Assembly: GCA_949987565.1 (NCBI GenBank) | Contig: OX465103.1 | Span: 14,800,774 to 14,864,773, forward strand | Direction of reading: 5' to 3' | Length of the DNA stretch: 64,000 nucleotides | DNA from: Luidia sarsii | Taxonomy: Eukaryota; Echinodermata; Asteroidea; Paxillosida; Luidiidae | Part shown: piece by piece, positions 53,183 through 64,000 of the stretch | Numbering within the stretch: position 1 is the stretch's first letter | Layout: the number at the start of each line of letters is the position of its first letter | The notes under the pieces: generated by a model | What the model was told of the DNA's origin: nothing | The model's database searches: none | What the model saw: the letters and a program-made list of their open reading frames with translations, nothing else | Program-made: the position numbers and the translations under genes

Positions 53183-55338
53183 ACACTCTCAGAGAAGTGA
53201 AGAAAAGAGTAGAAGGAAAACTGGCAAGAATCTTTGCTTGATCCTGAAACAAGGATAACACCCCCTTTTACAGGACCAATTGCAAAGGCGGGGGTCACGA
53301 GGCCAGGCGGAAAAAGGGTTTCCTTCCCCCTAAAGGCTTTTTACGGCCTCCAACAAACCACCGACATCACACCGACAGCACACCGACAGCACTAAGACAA
53401 CACACCGACAGCACACCGACAGCACACCTACAGCACTCAGACAGCACCCCGACACCACCCAGACAGCACACCGACAGCACTCCGAGAGCTCACCGACAGC
53501 ACACCAACAGCACACTAATGACAGCATACCAACAACCCACCGTCAGCACGACAGCACACCGACACTACATCGACCATACAGCGACAGCACACTGACATTC
53601 CACCCACAGCACACCGTCACCCCACACACTCTCAGAGAAGTGAAGAAAAGAGAAGAAGGAAAATTGGCAAGAACCTTTGCTTAATCCTGAAACAAGGATA
53701 ACACCCCCTTTCACAGGACCAATTGCAAAGGCGGGGGTCACGAGGCCAGGCGGAAAAAGGGTTTCCTTCCCCCCAAAGGCTTTTGACGGCCTCCAACAAA
53801 CCACAGACAGCACACCGACATCACACCGACAGCACACCGACATCACACCGACAGCACACCAACAGCACATAGACAGCACACCGACAGCACACCGACAGCA
53901 CACCGAAAGCACACTTACAGCACACCTACAGCACACAGACAGCACCCCGACACCACTCCGAGAGCTCACCGACAGCACACCAACTGTACACTAATGACAG
54001 CATACCAACAACCCACCGTCAGCACGACAGCACACCGACACTGCATCGACCATACTGCGACAGCACAACGAAAGCACACAGACAGCACACCAACAGCGAA
54101 CCGACAAGCAAACCGATGGCCCACCGACAGCACACCAACAGCACTCTGACAGCATACCAACAACCCACCATCAGCACGACAGCACACTGACACTCGTACA
54201 TCGACCATACAGTGACAGCACACCCAAAGCACACAGACAGCACACTGACATTCCACCCACAGCACGCCGACACCCCACACACTCTCAGAGAAGTGAAGAA
54301 AAGAGTAGAAGGAAAACTGGCAAGAATCTTTGCTTGATCCTGAAACAAGGATAACACCCCCTTTTACAGGACCAATTGCAAAGGCGGGGGTCACGAGGCC
54401 AGGCGGAAAAAGGGTTTCCTTCCCCCAAAAGGCTTTTGACGGCCTCCAACAAACCACCGACATCACACCGACAGCACACCGACAGCACACCAACAGCACA
54501 TAGACAGCACACCGACAGCACACAGACAGCACCCCGACACCACTCCAAGAGCTCACAGACAGCACACCAACAGCACACTAATGACAGCATACCAACAACC
54601 CACCGTCAGCACGACAGCACACCGACACTGCATCGACCATACAACGACAGCACAACGAAAGCACACAGACAGCACACCAACAGCGAACCGACAAGCACAC
54701 CGATGGCCCACCGACAGCACACAAACAGCACACTGACAGCATCCAACAACCCACCATCAGCACGACAGCACACTGACACCACATCGACCATACAGCGACA
54801 GCACACCCAAAGCACACAGACAGCACACTGACATTCCACCCACAGCACGCCGACACCCCACACACTCTCAGAGAAGTGAAGAAAAGAGTAGAAGGAAAAC
54901 TGGCAAGAATCTTTACTTGATCCTGAAACAAGGATAACACCCCCTTTCACAGGACCAATTGCAAAGGCGGGGGTCACGAGGCCAGGCGGAAAAAGGGTTT
55001 CCTTCCCCCAAAAGGCTTTTGACGGCCTCCAACAAACCACCGACAGCACACCGACATAACACCGACAGCACACCAACAGCACACCGACAGCACATCGACA
55101 CTGCATCGACCATACTGCGACAGCACAACGAAAGCACACAGACAGCACACCAACAGCGAACCGACAAGCAAACCGATGGCCCACCGACAGCACACCAACA
55201 GCACACTGACAGCATACCAACAACCCACCATCAGCACGACAGCACACTGACACTCGTACATCGACCATACAGCGACAGCACACCCAAAGCACACAGACAG
55301 CACACTGACATTCCACCCACAGCACGCCGACACCCCAC
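53183..55338 (+). repeat. 2,156-bp 4-unit HOR, copy 2
   Basis: Anchors 53280, 53723, 54376 and 54959, with lengths 443, 653, 583 and 477. The 653-bp unit is the longest ordinary unit in the window (168 + 44 x 11 + 1). The extra 22 bp is a repeat of the CGACATCACAC plus CGACAGCACAC pair near 53,815-53,845. Confidence 0.9.
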
Positions 55339-56680
55339 ACACTCTCAGAGAAGTGAAGAAAAGAGTAGAAGGAAAACTGGCAAGAATCTTTGCTTGATCC
55401 TGAAACAAGGATAACACCCCCTTTTACAGGACCAATTGCAAAGGCGGGGGTCACGAGGCCAGGCGGAAAAAGGGTTTCCTTCCCCCTAAAGGCTTTTTAC
55501 GGCCTCCAACAAACCACCGACATCACACCGACAGCACACCGACAGCACTAAGACAACACACCGACAGCACACCGACAGCACACCTACAGCACTCAGACAG
55601 CACCCCGACACCACCCAGACAGCACACCGACAGCACCCCGAGAGCTCACCGACAGCACACCAACAGCACACTAATGACAGCATACCAACAACCCACCGTC
55701 AGCACGACAGCACACCGACACTACATCGACCATACAGCGACAGCACACTGACATTCCACCCACAGCACACCGTCACCCCACACACTCTCAGAGAAGTGAA
55801 GAAAAGAGAAGAAGGAAAATTGGCAAGAACCTTTGCTTAATCCTGAAACAAGGATAACACCCCCTTTCACAGGACCAATTGCAAAGGCGGGGGTCACGAG
55901 GCCAGGCGGAAAAAGGGTTTCCTTCCCCCCAAAGGCTTTTGACAGCCTCCAACAAACCACAGACAGCACACCGACATCACACCGACAGCACACCGACATC
56001 ACACCGACAGCACACCAACAGCACATAGACAGCACACCGACAGCACACCGACAGCACACCGAAAGCACACTTACAGCACACCTACAGCACACAGACAGCA
56101 CCCCGACACCACTCCGAGAGCTCACCGACAGCACACCAACTGTACACTAATGACAGCATACCAACAACCCACCGTCAGCACGACAGCACACCGACACTGC
56201 ATCGACCATACTGCGACAGCACAACGAAAGCACACAGACAGCACACCAACAGCGAACCGACAAGCAAACCGATGGCCCACCGACAGCACACCAACAGCAC
56301 TCTGACAGCATACCAACAACCCACCATCAGCACGACAGCACACTGACACTCGTACATCGACCATACAGTGACAGCACACCCAAAGCACACAGACAGCACA
56401 CTGACATTCCACCCACAGCACGCCGACACCCCACACACTCTCAGAGAAGTGAAGAAAAGAGTAGAAGGAAAACTGGCAAGAATCTTTGCTTGATCCTGAA
56501 ACAAGGATAACACCCCCTTTTACAGGACCAATTGCAAAGGCGGGGGTCACGAGGCCAGGCGGAAAAAGGGTTTCCTTCCCCCAAAAGGCTTTTGACGGCC
56601 TCCAACAAACCACCGACATCACACCGACAGCACACCGACAGCACACCAACAGCATATAGACAGCACACCGACAGCACACC
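55339..56680 (+). repeat. 2,156-bp 4-unit HOR, copy 3 (truncated)
   Basis: Anchors 55436, 55879 and the start of 56532. It follows copy 2 at an offset of 2,156 until about 56,650-56,690, where the third unit changes to a different 11-mer series. Private changes include GACAGCACCCCGAGAGC near 55,630 and GACAGCCTCC near 55,941. Confidence 0.87.
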
Positions 56681-59600
56681 GACAGCACACCGACAGCACA
56701 CCTACAGCACTCAGACAGCACCCCGACACCACCCCGACACCACTCCGACAGCACACCGACAGCACTCCGAGAGCTCACCGACAGCACACCAACAGCACAC
56801 TGACAGCATACCAACAACCCACCATCAGCACGACAGCACACTGACACTACATCGACCATACAGCGACAGCACACCCAAAGCACACAGACATCACACCGAC
56901 AGCACACTGACAGCATACCAACAACCCACCATCAGCACGACAGCACACCGACACTACATCGACCATACAGCGACAGCACACTGACATTCCACCCACAGCA
57001 CACCGTCACCCCACACACTCTCAGAGAAGTGAAGAAAAGAGAAGAAGGAAAACTGGCAAGAACCTTTGCTTAATCCTGAAACAAGGATAACACCCCCTTT
57101 CACAGGACCAATTGCAAAGGCGGGGGTCACGAGGCCAGGCGGAAAAAGGGTTTCCTTCCCCCTAAAGGCTTTTTACGGCCTCCAACAAACCACAGACAGC
57201 ACACCGACATCACACCGACAGCACACCAACAGTACATAGACAGCACACCGACAGCACACCCAAAGCACACTGACAGCACACCTACAGCACACAGACAGCA
57301 CCCCGACACCACTCCGAGAGCTCACCGACAGCACACCAACAGCACACTAATGACAGCATACCAACAACCCACCGTCAGCACGACAGCACACCGACACTGC
57401 ATCGACCATACAGCGACAGCACACTGACATTCCACCCACAGCACACCGTCACCCCACCAACTCTCAGAGAAGTGAAGAAAAGAGTAATAGGAAAACTGGG
57501 AAGAATCTTTACTTGATCCTGAAACAAGGATAACACCCCCTTTTACAGGACCAATTGCAAAGGCGGGGGTCACGAGGCCAGGCGGAAAAAGTGTTTCCTT
57601 CCCCCAAAAAGGCTTTTGACGGCCTCCAACAAACCACCGACAGCACACCGACATCACACCGACAGCACACCAACAGCACACCGACAGCACACCGACACTG
57701 CATCGACCATACTGCGACAGCACAACGAAAGCACACAGACAGCACACCAACAGCGAACCGACAAGCAAACCGATGGCCCACCGACAGCACACCAACAGCA
57801 CACTGACAGCATACCAACAACCCACCATCAGCACGACAGCACACTGACACTCGTACATCGACCATACAGCGACAGCACACCCAAAGCACACAGACAGCAC
57901 ACTGACATTCCACCCACAGCACGCCGACACCCCACACACTCTCAGAGAAGTGAAGAAAAGAGTAGAAGGAAAACTGGCAAGAATCTTTGCTTGATCCTGA
58001 AACAAGGATAACACCCCCTTTTACAGGACCAATTGCAAAGGCGGGGGTCACGAGGCCAGGCGGAAAAAGGGTTTCCTTCCCCCAAAAGGCTTTTGACGGC
58101 CTCCAACAAACCACAGACAGCACACCGACATCACACCGACAGCACACCAACAGCACACCAACAGCACACCTACAGCACTCAGACAGCACCCCGACACCAC
58201 CCCGACACCACTCCGACAGCACACCGACAGCACTCCGAGAGCTCACCGACAGCACACCAACAGCACACTAATGACAGCATACCAACAACCCACCGTCAGC
58301 ACGACAGCACACCGACACTACATCGACCATACAGCGACAGCACACTGACATTCCACCCACAGCACACCGTCACCCCACACACTCTCAGAGAAGTGAAGAA
58401 AAGAGAAGAAGGAAAATTGGCAAGAACCTTTGCTTAATCCTGAAACAAGGATAACACCCCCTTTCACAGGACCAATTGCAAAGGCGGGGGTCACGAGGCC
58501 AGGCGGAAAAAGGGTTTCCTTCCCCCTAAAGGCTTTTTACGGCCTCCAACAAACCACAGACAGCACACCGACATCACACCGACAGCACACCAACAGCACA
58601 TAGACAGCACACCGACAGCACACCGAAAGCACACTGACAGCACACCTAGAGCACACAGACAGCACCCCGACACCACTCCAAGAGCTCACCGACAGCACAC
58701 CAACAGCACACTAATGACAGCATACCAACAACCCACCGTCAGCACGACAGCACACCGACACTGCATCGACCATACTGCGACAGCACAACGAAAGCACACA
58801 GACAGCACACCAACAGCGAACCGACAAGCAAACCGATGGCCCACCGACAGCACACCAACAGCACACTGACAGCATACCAACAACCCACCATCAGCACGAC
58901 AGCACACTGACACTCGTACATCGACCATACAGCGACAGCACACCCAAAGCACACAGACAGCACACTGACATTCCACCCACAGCACGCCGACACCCCACAC
59001 ACTCTCAGAGAAGTGAAGAAAAGAGTAGAAGGAAAACTGGCAAGAATCTTTGCTTGATCCTGAAACAAGGATAACACCCCCTTTTACAGGACCAATTGCA
59101 AAGGCGGGGGTCACGAGGCCAGGCGGAAAAAGGGTTTCCTTCCCCCAAAAGGCTTTTGACGGCCTCCAACAAACCACTGACATCACACCGACAGCACACC
59201 GACAGCACACCAACAGCACACCGACAGCACACCGACAGCACACCAACAGCACACCGACACCACCCCGACACCACTCCGACAGCACACCGACAGCACTCCG
59301 AGAGCTCACCGACAGCACACCAGCAGCACACTAATGACAGCATACCAACAACCCACCGTCAGCACGACAGCACACCGACACTACATCGACCATACAGCGA
59401 CAGCACACTGACAATCCACCCACAGCACACCGTCACCCCACACACTCTCAGAGAAGTGAAGAAAAGAGAAGAAGGAAAACTGGCAAGAACCTTTGCTTAA
59501 TCCTGAAACAAGGATAACACCCCCTTTCACAGGACCAATTGCAAAGCCGGGGGTCACGAGGCCAGGCGGAAAAAGGGTTTCCTTCCCCCTAAAGGCTTTT

Positions 59601-60536
59601 TACGGCCTCCAACAAACCACAGACAGCACACCGACATCACACAGACAGCACACCGATATCACACCGACAGCACACCGACAGCACACCGAAAGCACACTGA
59701 CAGCACACCTACAGCACACAGACAGCACCCCGACACCACTCCGAGATCTCACCGACAGCACACCAACAGCACAATAATGACAGCATACCAACAACCCACC
59801 GTCAGCACGACAGCACACCGACACTGCATCGACCATACAACGACAGCACAACGAAAGCACACAGACAGCACACCAACAGCGAACCGACAAGCACACCGAT
59901 GGCCCACCGACAGCACACCAACAGCACACTGACAGCATACCAACAACCCACCATCAGCACGACAGCACACTGACACTACATCGACCATACAGCGACAGCA
60001 CACCCAAAGCACACAGACAGCACACTGACATTCCACCCACAGCACGCAGACACCCCATACACTCTCAGAGAAGTGAAGAAAAGAGTAATAGGAAAACTGG
60101 CAAGAATCTTTACTTGATCCTGAAACAAGGATAACACCCCCTTTTACAGGACCAATTGCAAAGGCGGGGGTCACGAGGCCAGGCGGAAAAAGTGTTTCCT
60201 TCCCCCAAAAAGGCTTTTGACGGCCTCCAACAAACCACCGACAGCACACCGACATCACACCGACAGCACACCAACAGCACACCGACAGCACACCGACACT
60301 GCATCGACCATACTGCGACAGCACAACGAAAGCACACAGACAGCACACCAACAGCGAACCGACAAGCAAACCGATGGCCCACCGACAGCACACCATCAGC
60401 ACACTGACAGCATACCAACAACCCACCATCAGCACGACAGCACACTGACACTCGTACATCGACCATACAGCGACAGCACACCCAAAGCACACAGACAGCA
60501 CACTGACATTCCACCCACAGCACACTGTCACCCCAC
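56681..60536 (+). repeat. Mixed block of B and C units
   Basis: Anchors 57112, 57555, 58033, 58476, 59096, 59539 and 60156, with lengths 443, 478, 443, 620, 443, 617 and 478, preceded by the tail of the unit at 56532 (580 bp). No HOR of two or more units repeats in register here. It contains two of the three cores with the rare AAAGTGTTTCC variant (T at 57,592 and 60,193) and a 107-bp partial duplication at about 56,806-57,019. Confidence 0.82.
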
Positions 60537-61965
60537 ACACTCTCAGAGAAGTGAAGAAAAGAGAAGAAGGAAAACTGCCAAGAACCTTTGCTTAATCCTG
60601 AAACAAGGATAACACCCCCTTTCACAGGACCAATTGCAAAGGCGGGGGTCACGAGGCCAGGCGGAAAAAGGGTTTCCTTCCCCCAAAAGGCTTTTTACGG
60701 CCTCCAACAAACCACATACAGCACACCGACATCACACAGACAGCAAACAGACAGCACCCCGACACCACACCGACACCACACCGACAACACACCGACAACA
60801 CACCTACAGCACTCAGACAGCACCCCGACACCACCCCGACACCACTCCGACAGCACACCGACAGCACTCCGAGAGCTCACCGACAGCACACCAACATCAC
60901 ACTAATGACAGCATACCAACAACCCACCGTCAGCATGACAGCACACCGACACTACATCGACCATACAGCGACAGCACACTGATATTCCACCCACAGCACA
61001 CCGTCACCCCACACACTCTCAGAGAAGTGAAGAAAAGAGTAGAAGGAAAACTGGCAAGAATCTTTACTTGATCCTGAAACAAGGATAACACCCCCTTTTA
61101 CAGGACCAATTGCAAAGGCGGGGGTCACAAGGCCAGGCGGAAAAAGGGTTTCCTTCCCCCAAAAGGCTTTTGACGGCCTCCAACAAACCACCGACAGCAC
61201 ACCGACATCACACCGACAGCACACCGACAGCACACCGACAGCACACCGACACTGCATCGACTATACTGCGACAGCACAACGAAAGCACACAGACAGCACA
61301 CCAACAGCGAACCGACAAGCAAACCGATGGCCCACCGACAGCACACCAACAGCACACTGACAGCATACCAACAACCCACCGTCAGCACGACAGCACACTG
61401 ACACTCGTACATCGACCATACAGTGACAGCACACCCAAAGCACACAGACAGCACACTGACATTCCACCCACAGCACGCCGACACCCCACACACTCTCAGA
61501 GAAGTGAAGAAAAGAGTAGAAGGAAAACTGGCAAGAATCTTTGCTTGATCCTGAAACAAGGATAACACCCCCTTTTACAGGACCAATTGCAAAGGCGGGG
61601 GTCACGAGGCCAGGCGGAAAAAGGGTTTCCTTCCCCCAAAAGGCTTTTGACGGCCTCCAACAAACCACCGACATCACACCGACAGCACACCGACAGCACA
61701 CCAACAGCACATAGACAGCACACCGACAGCACACCGACAGCACACCGACAGCACACCTACAGCACTCAGACAGCACCCCGACACCACCCCGACACCACTC
61801 CGACAGCACACAGACAGCACTCCGAGAGCTCACCGACAGCACACCAACAGCACACTAATGACAGCATACCAACAACCCACCGTCAGCACGACAGCACACC
61901 GACACTACATCGACCATACAGCGACAGCACACTGACATTCCACCCACTGCACACCGTCACCCCAC
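60537..61965 (+). repeat. 1,429-bp trimer, copy 1
   Basis: Anchors 60634, 61110 and 61587, with lengths 476, 477 and 476. The first unit has a private 11-mer family, CGACACCACAC and CGACAACACAC, plus CACACAGACAGCAAACAG. The second has TCACAAGGCC in its core and ATCGACTATACTGCG near 61,256. Confidence 0.87.
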
Positions 61966-64000
61966 ACACTCTCAGAGAAGTGAAGAAAAGAGAAGAAGGA
62001 AAACTGGCAAGAACTTTTGCTTAATCCTGAAACAAGGATAACACCCCCTTTCACAGGACCAATTGCAAAGGCGGGGGTCACGAGGCCAGGCGGAAAAAGG
62101 GTTTCCTTCCCCCAAAAGGCTTTTTACGGCCTCCAACAAACCACAGACAGCACACCGACATCACAAAGACAGCAAACAGACAGCACCCCGACACCACACC
62201 GACACCACACCGACAACACACCGACAACACACCTACAGCACTCAGACAGCACCCCGACACCACCCCAACACCACTCCGACAGCACACCGACAGCACTCCG
62301 AGAGCTCACCGACAGCACACCAACATCACACTAATGACAGCATACCAACAACCCACCGTCAGCATGACAGCACACCGACACTACATCGACCATACAGCGA
62401 CAGCACACTGATATTCCACCCACAGCACACCGTCACCCCACACACTCTCAGAGAAGTGAAGAAAAGAGAAGAAGGAAAACTGGCAAGAACCTTTGCTTAA
62501 TCCTGAAACAAGGATAACACCCCCTTTCACAGGACCAATTGCAAAGGCGGGGGTCACGAGGCCAGGCGGAAAAAGGGTTTCCTTCCCCCAAAAGGCTTTT
62601 TACGGCCTCCAACAAACCACAGACAGCACACCGACATCACACAGACAGCAAACAGACAGCACCCCGACACCACACCGACACCACACCGACAACACACCTA
62701 CAGCACTCAGACAGCACCCCGACACCACCCCGACACCACTCCGACAGCACACCGACAGCACTCCGAGAGCACACTAATGACAGCATACCAACAACCCACA
62801 GTCAGCACGACAGCACACCGACACTGCATCGACCATACAACGACAGCACAACGAAAGCACACAGACAGCACACCAACAGCGAACCGACAAGCACACCGAT
62901 GGCCCACCGACAGCACACCAACAGCACACTGACAGCATACCGACAACCCACCATCAGCACGACAGCACACTGACACTACATCGACCATACAGCGACAGCA
63001 CACCCAAAGCACACAGACAGCACACTGACATTCCACCCACAGCACGCCGACACCCCACACACTCTCAGAGAAGTGAAGAAAAGAGTAGAAGGAAAACTGG
63101 CAAGAATCTTTACTTGATCCTGAAACAAGGATAACACCCCCTTTTACAGGACCAATTGCAAAGGCGGGGGTCACAAGGCCAGGCGGAAAAAGGGTTTCCT
63201 TCCCCCAAAAGGCTTTTGACGGCCTCCAACAAACCACCGACAGCACACCGACATCACACCAACAGCACACCGACAGCACACCGACAGCACACCGACACTG
63301 CATCGACTATACTGCGACAGCACAACGAAAGCACACAGACAGCACACCAACAGCGAACCGACAAGCAAACCGATGGCCCACCGACAGCACACCAACAGCA
63401 CACTGACAGCATACCAACAACCCACCATCAGCACGACAGCACACTGACACTCGTACATCGACCATACAGTGACAGCACACCCAAAGCACTCAGACAGCAC
63501 ACTGACATTCCACCCACAGCACGCCGACACCCCACACACTCTCAGAGAAGTGAAGAAAAGAGTAGAAGGAAAACTGGCAAGAATCTTTGCTTGATCCTGA
63601 AACAAGGATAACACCCCCTTTTACAGGACCAATTGCAAAGGCGGGGGTCACGAGGCCAGGCGGAAAAAGGGTTTCCTTCCCCCAAAAGGCTTTTGACGGC
63701 CTTCAACAAACCACCGACATCACACCGACAGCACACCGACAGCACACCAACAGCACATAGACAGCACACCGACAGCACACCGACAGCACACCGACAGCAC
63801 ACCTACAGCACTCAGACAGCACCCCGACACCACCCCGACACCACTCCGACAGCACACCGACAGCACTCTGAGAGCTCACCGACAGCACACCAACAGCACA
63901 CTAATGACAGCATACCAACAACCCACCGTCAGCACGACAGCACACCGACACTACATCGACCATACAGCGACAGCACACTGACATTCCACCCACAGCACAC
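61966..64000 (+). repeat. Trimer-related block, copy 2, cut by the window edge
   Basis: Anchors 62063, 62539, 63156 and 63633, with lengths 476, 617 and 477 plus a partial unit. The units at 62063 and 62539 are both copies of the one at 60634. Those at 63156 and 63633 match 61110 and 61587 at an offset of 2,046. The unit at 62539 lacks 22 bp (two 11-mers) before CACTAATG near 62,769 and ends as a C unit. The array runs off the right edge inside P1. Confidence 0.87.

Larger units (their letters stand above)
1..64000. repeat. Continuous higher-order satellite array filling the window
   Basis: The sequence is an uninterrupted head-to-tail array of 435-653 bp units, truncated at both window edges. 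I located 124 intact cores by the 10-mer TTGCAAAGGC or its variants (TTACAAAGGC at 1173, 7061, 22329 and 49016; TTGCAAAAGG at 1793, 7681, 22949 and 49637). Mean core spacing is about 515 bp. All cores have the same orientation; I saw no inversion. Between cores lies an 11-bp minisatellite, CGACAGCACAC, and decayed versions of it. No stretch of 300 bases is free of the repeat, and nothing in the window looks like a gene, tRNA, rRNA or intact transposon. It could be pericentromeric, subtelomeric or an interstitial macrosatellite; the sequence alone does not decide. Confidence 0.97.

Noticed and set aside
1..64000. CRISPR array
   Set aside because: There are direct repeats, but no unique spacers of constant length, no 25-40 bp repeat unit and no cas genes; the intervals are themselves 11-mer repeats.
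1..64000. Telomeric repeat or telomere-associated array
   Set aside because: The 11-mer TGTGCTGTCGG on the - strand is G/T-rich but is not a known telomere repeat, and no TTAGGG-like run is present. A subtelomeric location remains possible but is unsupported.
1..64000. Polyadenylation signals, splice sites or tRNA/rRNA genes
   Set aside because: I found no AATAAA in a meaningful place, no cloverleaf and no rRNA-like segment. Isolated GTAAG, such as in ACGTAAGCAC of block Q, is part of the repeat.

Overview
The whole 64 kb window is one head-to-tail satellite array. I found no gene, RNA gene, recognisable mobile element or unique sequence. It is a eukaryotic, non-coding tandem-repeat region; a cellular prokaryote or virus with 64 kb of gene-free satellite is implausible. 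I cannot name the species. Abundant CpG-to-TpG/CpA variants of the basic repeat fit a CpG-methylating host with a large repetitive genome (inference).

Three nested scales are visible. (1) An 11-bp minisatellite, CGACAGCACAC on the + strand, T-free in its consensus form. (2) A unit of 435-653 bp made of one 168-bp conserved core, which is not 11-mer sequence, plus about 23-44 perfect or decayed 11-mers. There are 124 intact cores, all in the same orientation, plus one unit that lost its core near 20,368. (3) Local higher-order repeats (HORs), in which a run of 2-11 different units is duplicated almost exactly. I locate each core by its 'anchor', the first base of TTGCAAAGGC; the core runs from anchor -97 to anchor +70.

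Units come in three designs. A (about 475-500 bp): core, 11-mers, then block Q (GATGGCCCAC region) and block P2 (CCACCATCAGC region). B (about 435-476 bp): core, 11-mers, then block P1 (usually CACTAATGACA...CCACCGTCAGC). C (mostly 583-653 bp): core, 11-mers, P1, Q and P2, which looks like a B-A fusion lacking the intervening core.

Layout: 1-1,075 partial cassette; 1,076-11,800 a 5,888-bp 11-unit HOR, second copy shortened by one unit; 11,282-13,363 a 2,082-bp 4-unit block; 13,364-20,368 a 2,534/2,546-bp 5-unit HOR in three copies, the last cut by a core-deleting junction; 21,256-23,287 a cassette also present at 133-2,131, in part at 6,488-8,019, and at 47,965-49,975; 23,874-25,773 a 950-bp dimer; 25,774-30,989 a 1,905-bp 4-unit HOR; 30,990-37,247 a 3,595-bp 7-unit HOR; 37,248-42,016 mixed units; 42,017-47,964 a 2,970-bp 6-unit HOR; 51,049-56,680 a 2,156-bp 4-unit HOR; 56,681-60,536 mixed units; 60,537-64,000 a trimer-based block.

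The many open reading frames are by-products. An 11-bp repeat reads as the same 11-residue peptide in all three frames of a strand, and the A/T asymmetry removes stop codons. No protein is annotated. The most informative signals are the unit-length arithmetic (168 + 11n + a few named slips), a homologous exchange mapped to 63 bp, a contrasting 2-bp microhomology deletion, the patchwork of HOR lengths, and a recurrent TACATGTA 6-bp insertion resembling Tc1/mariner excision footprints.
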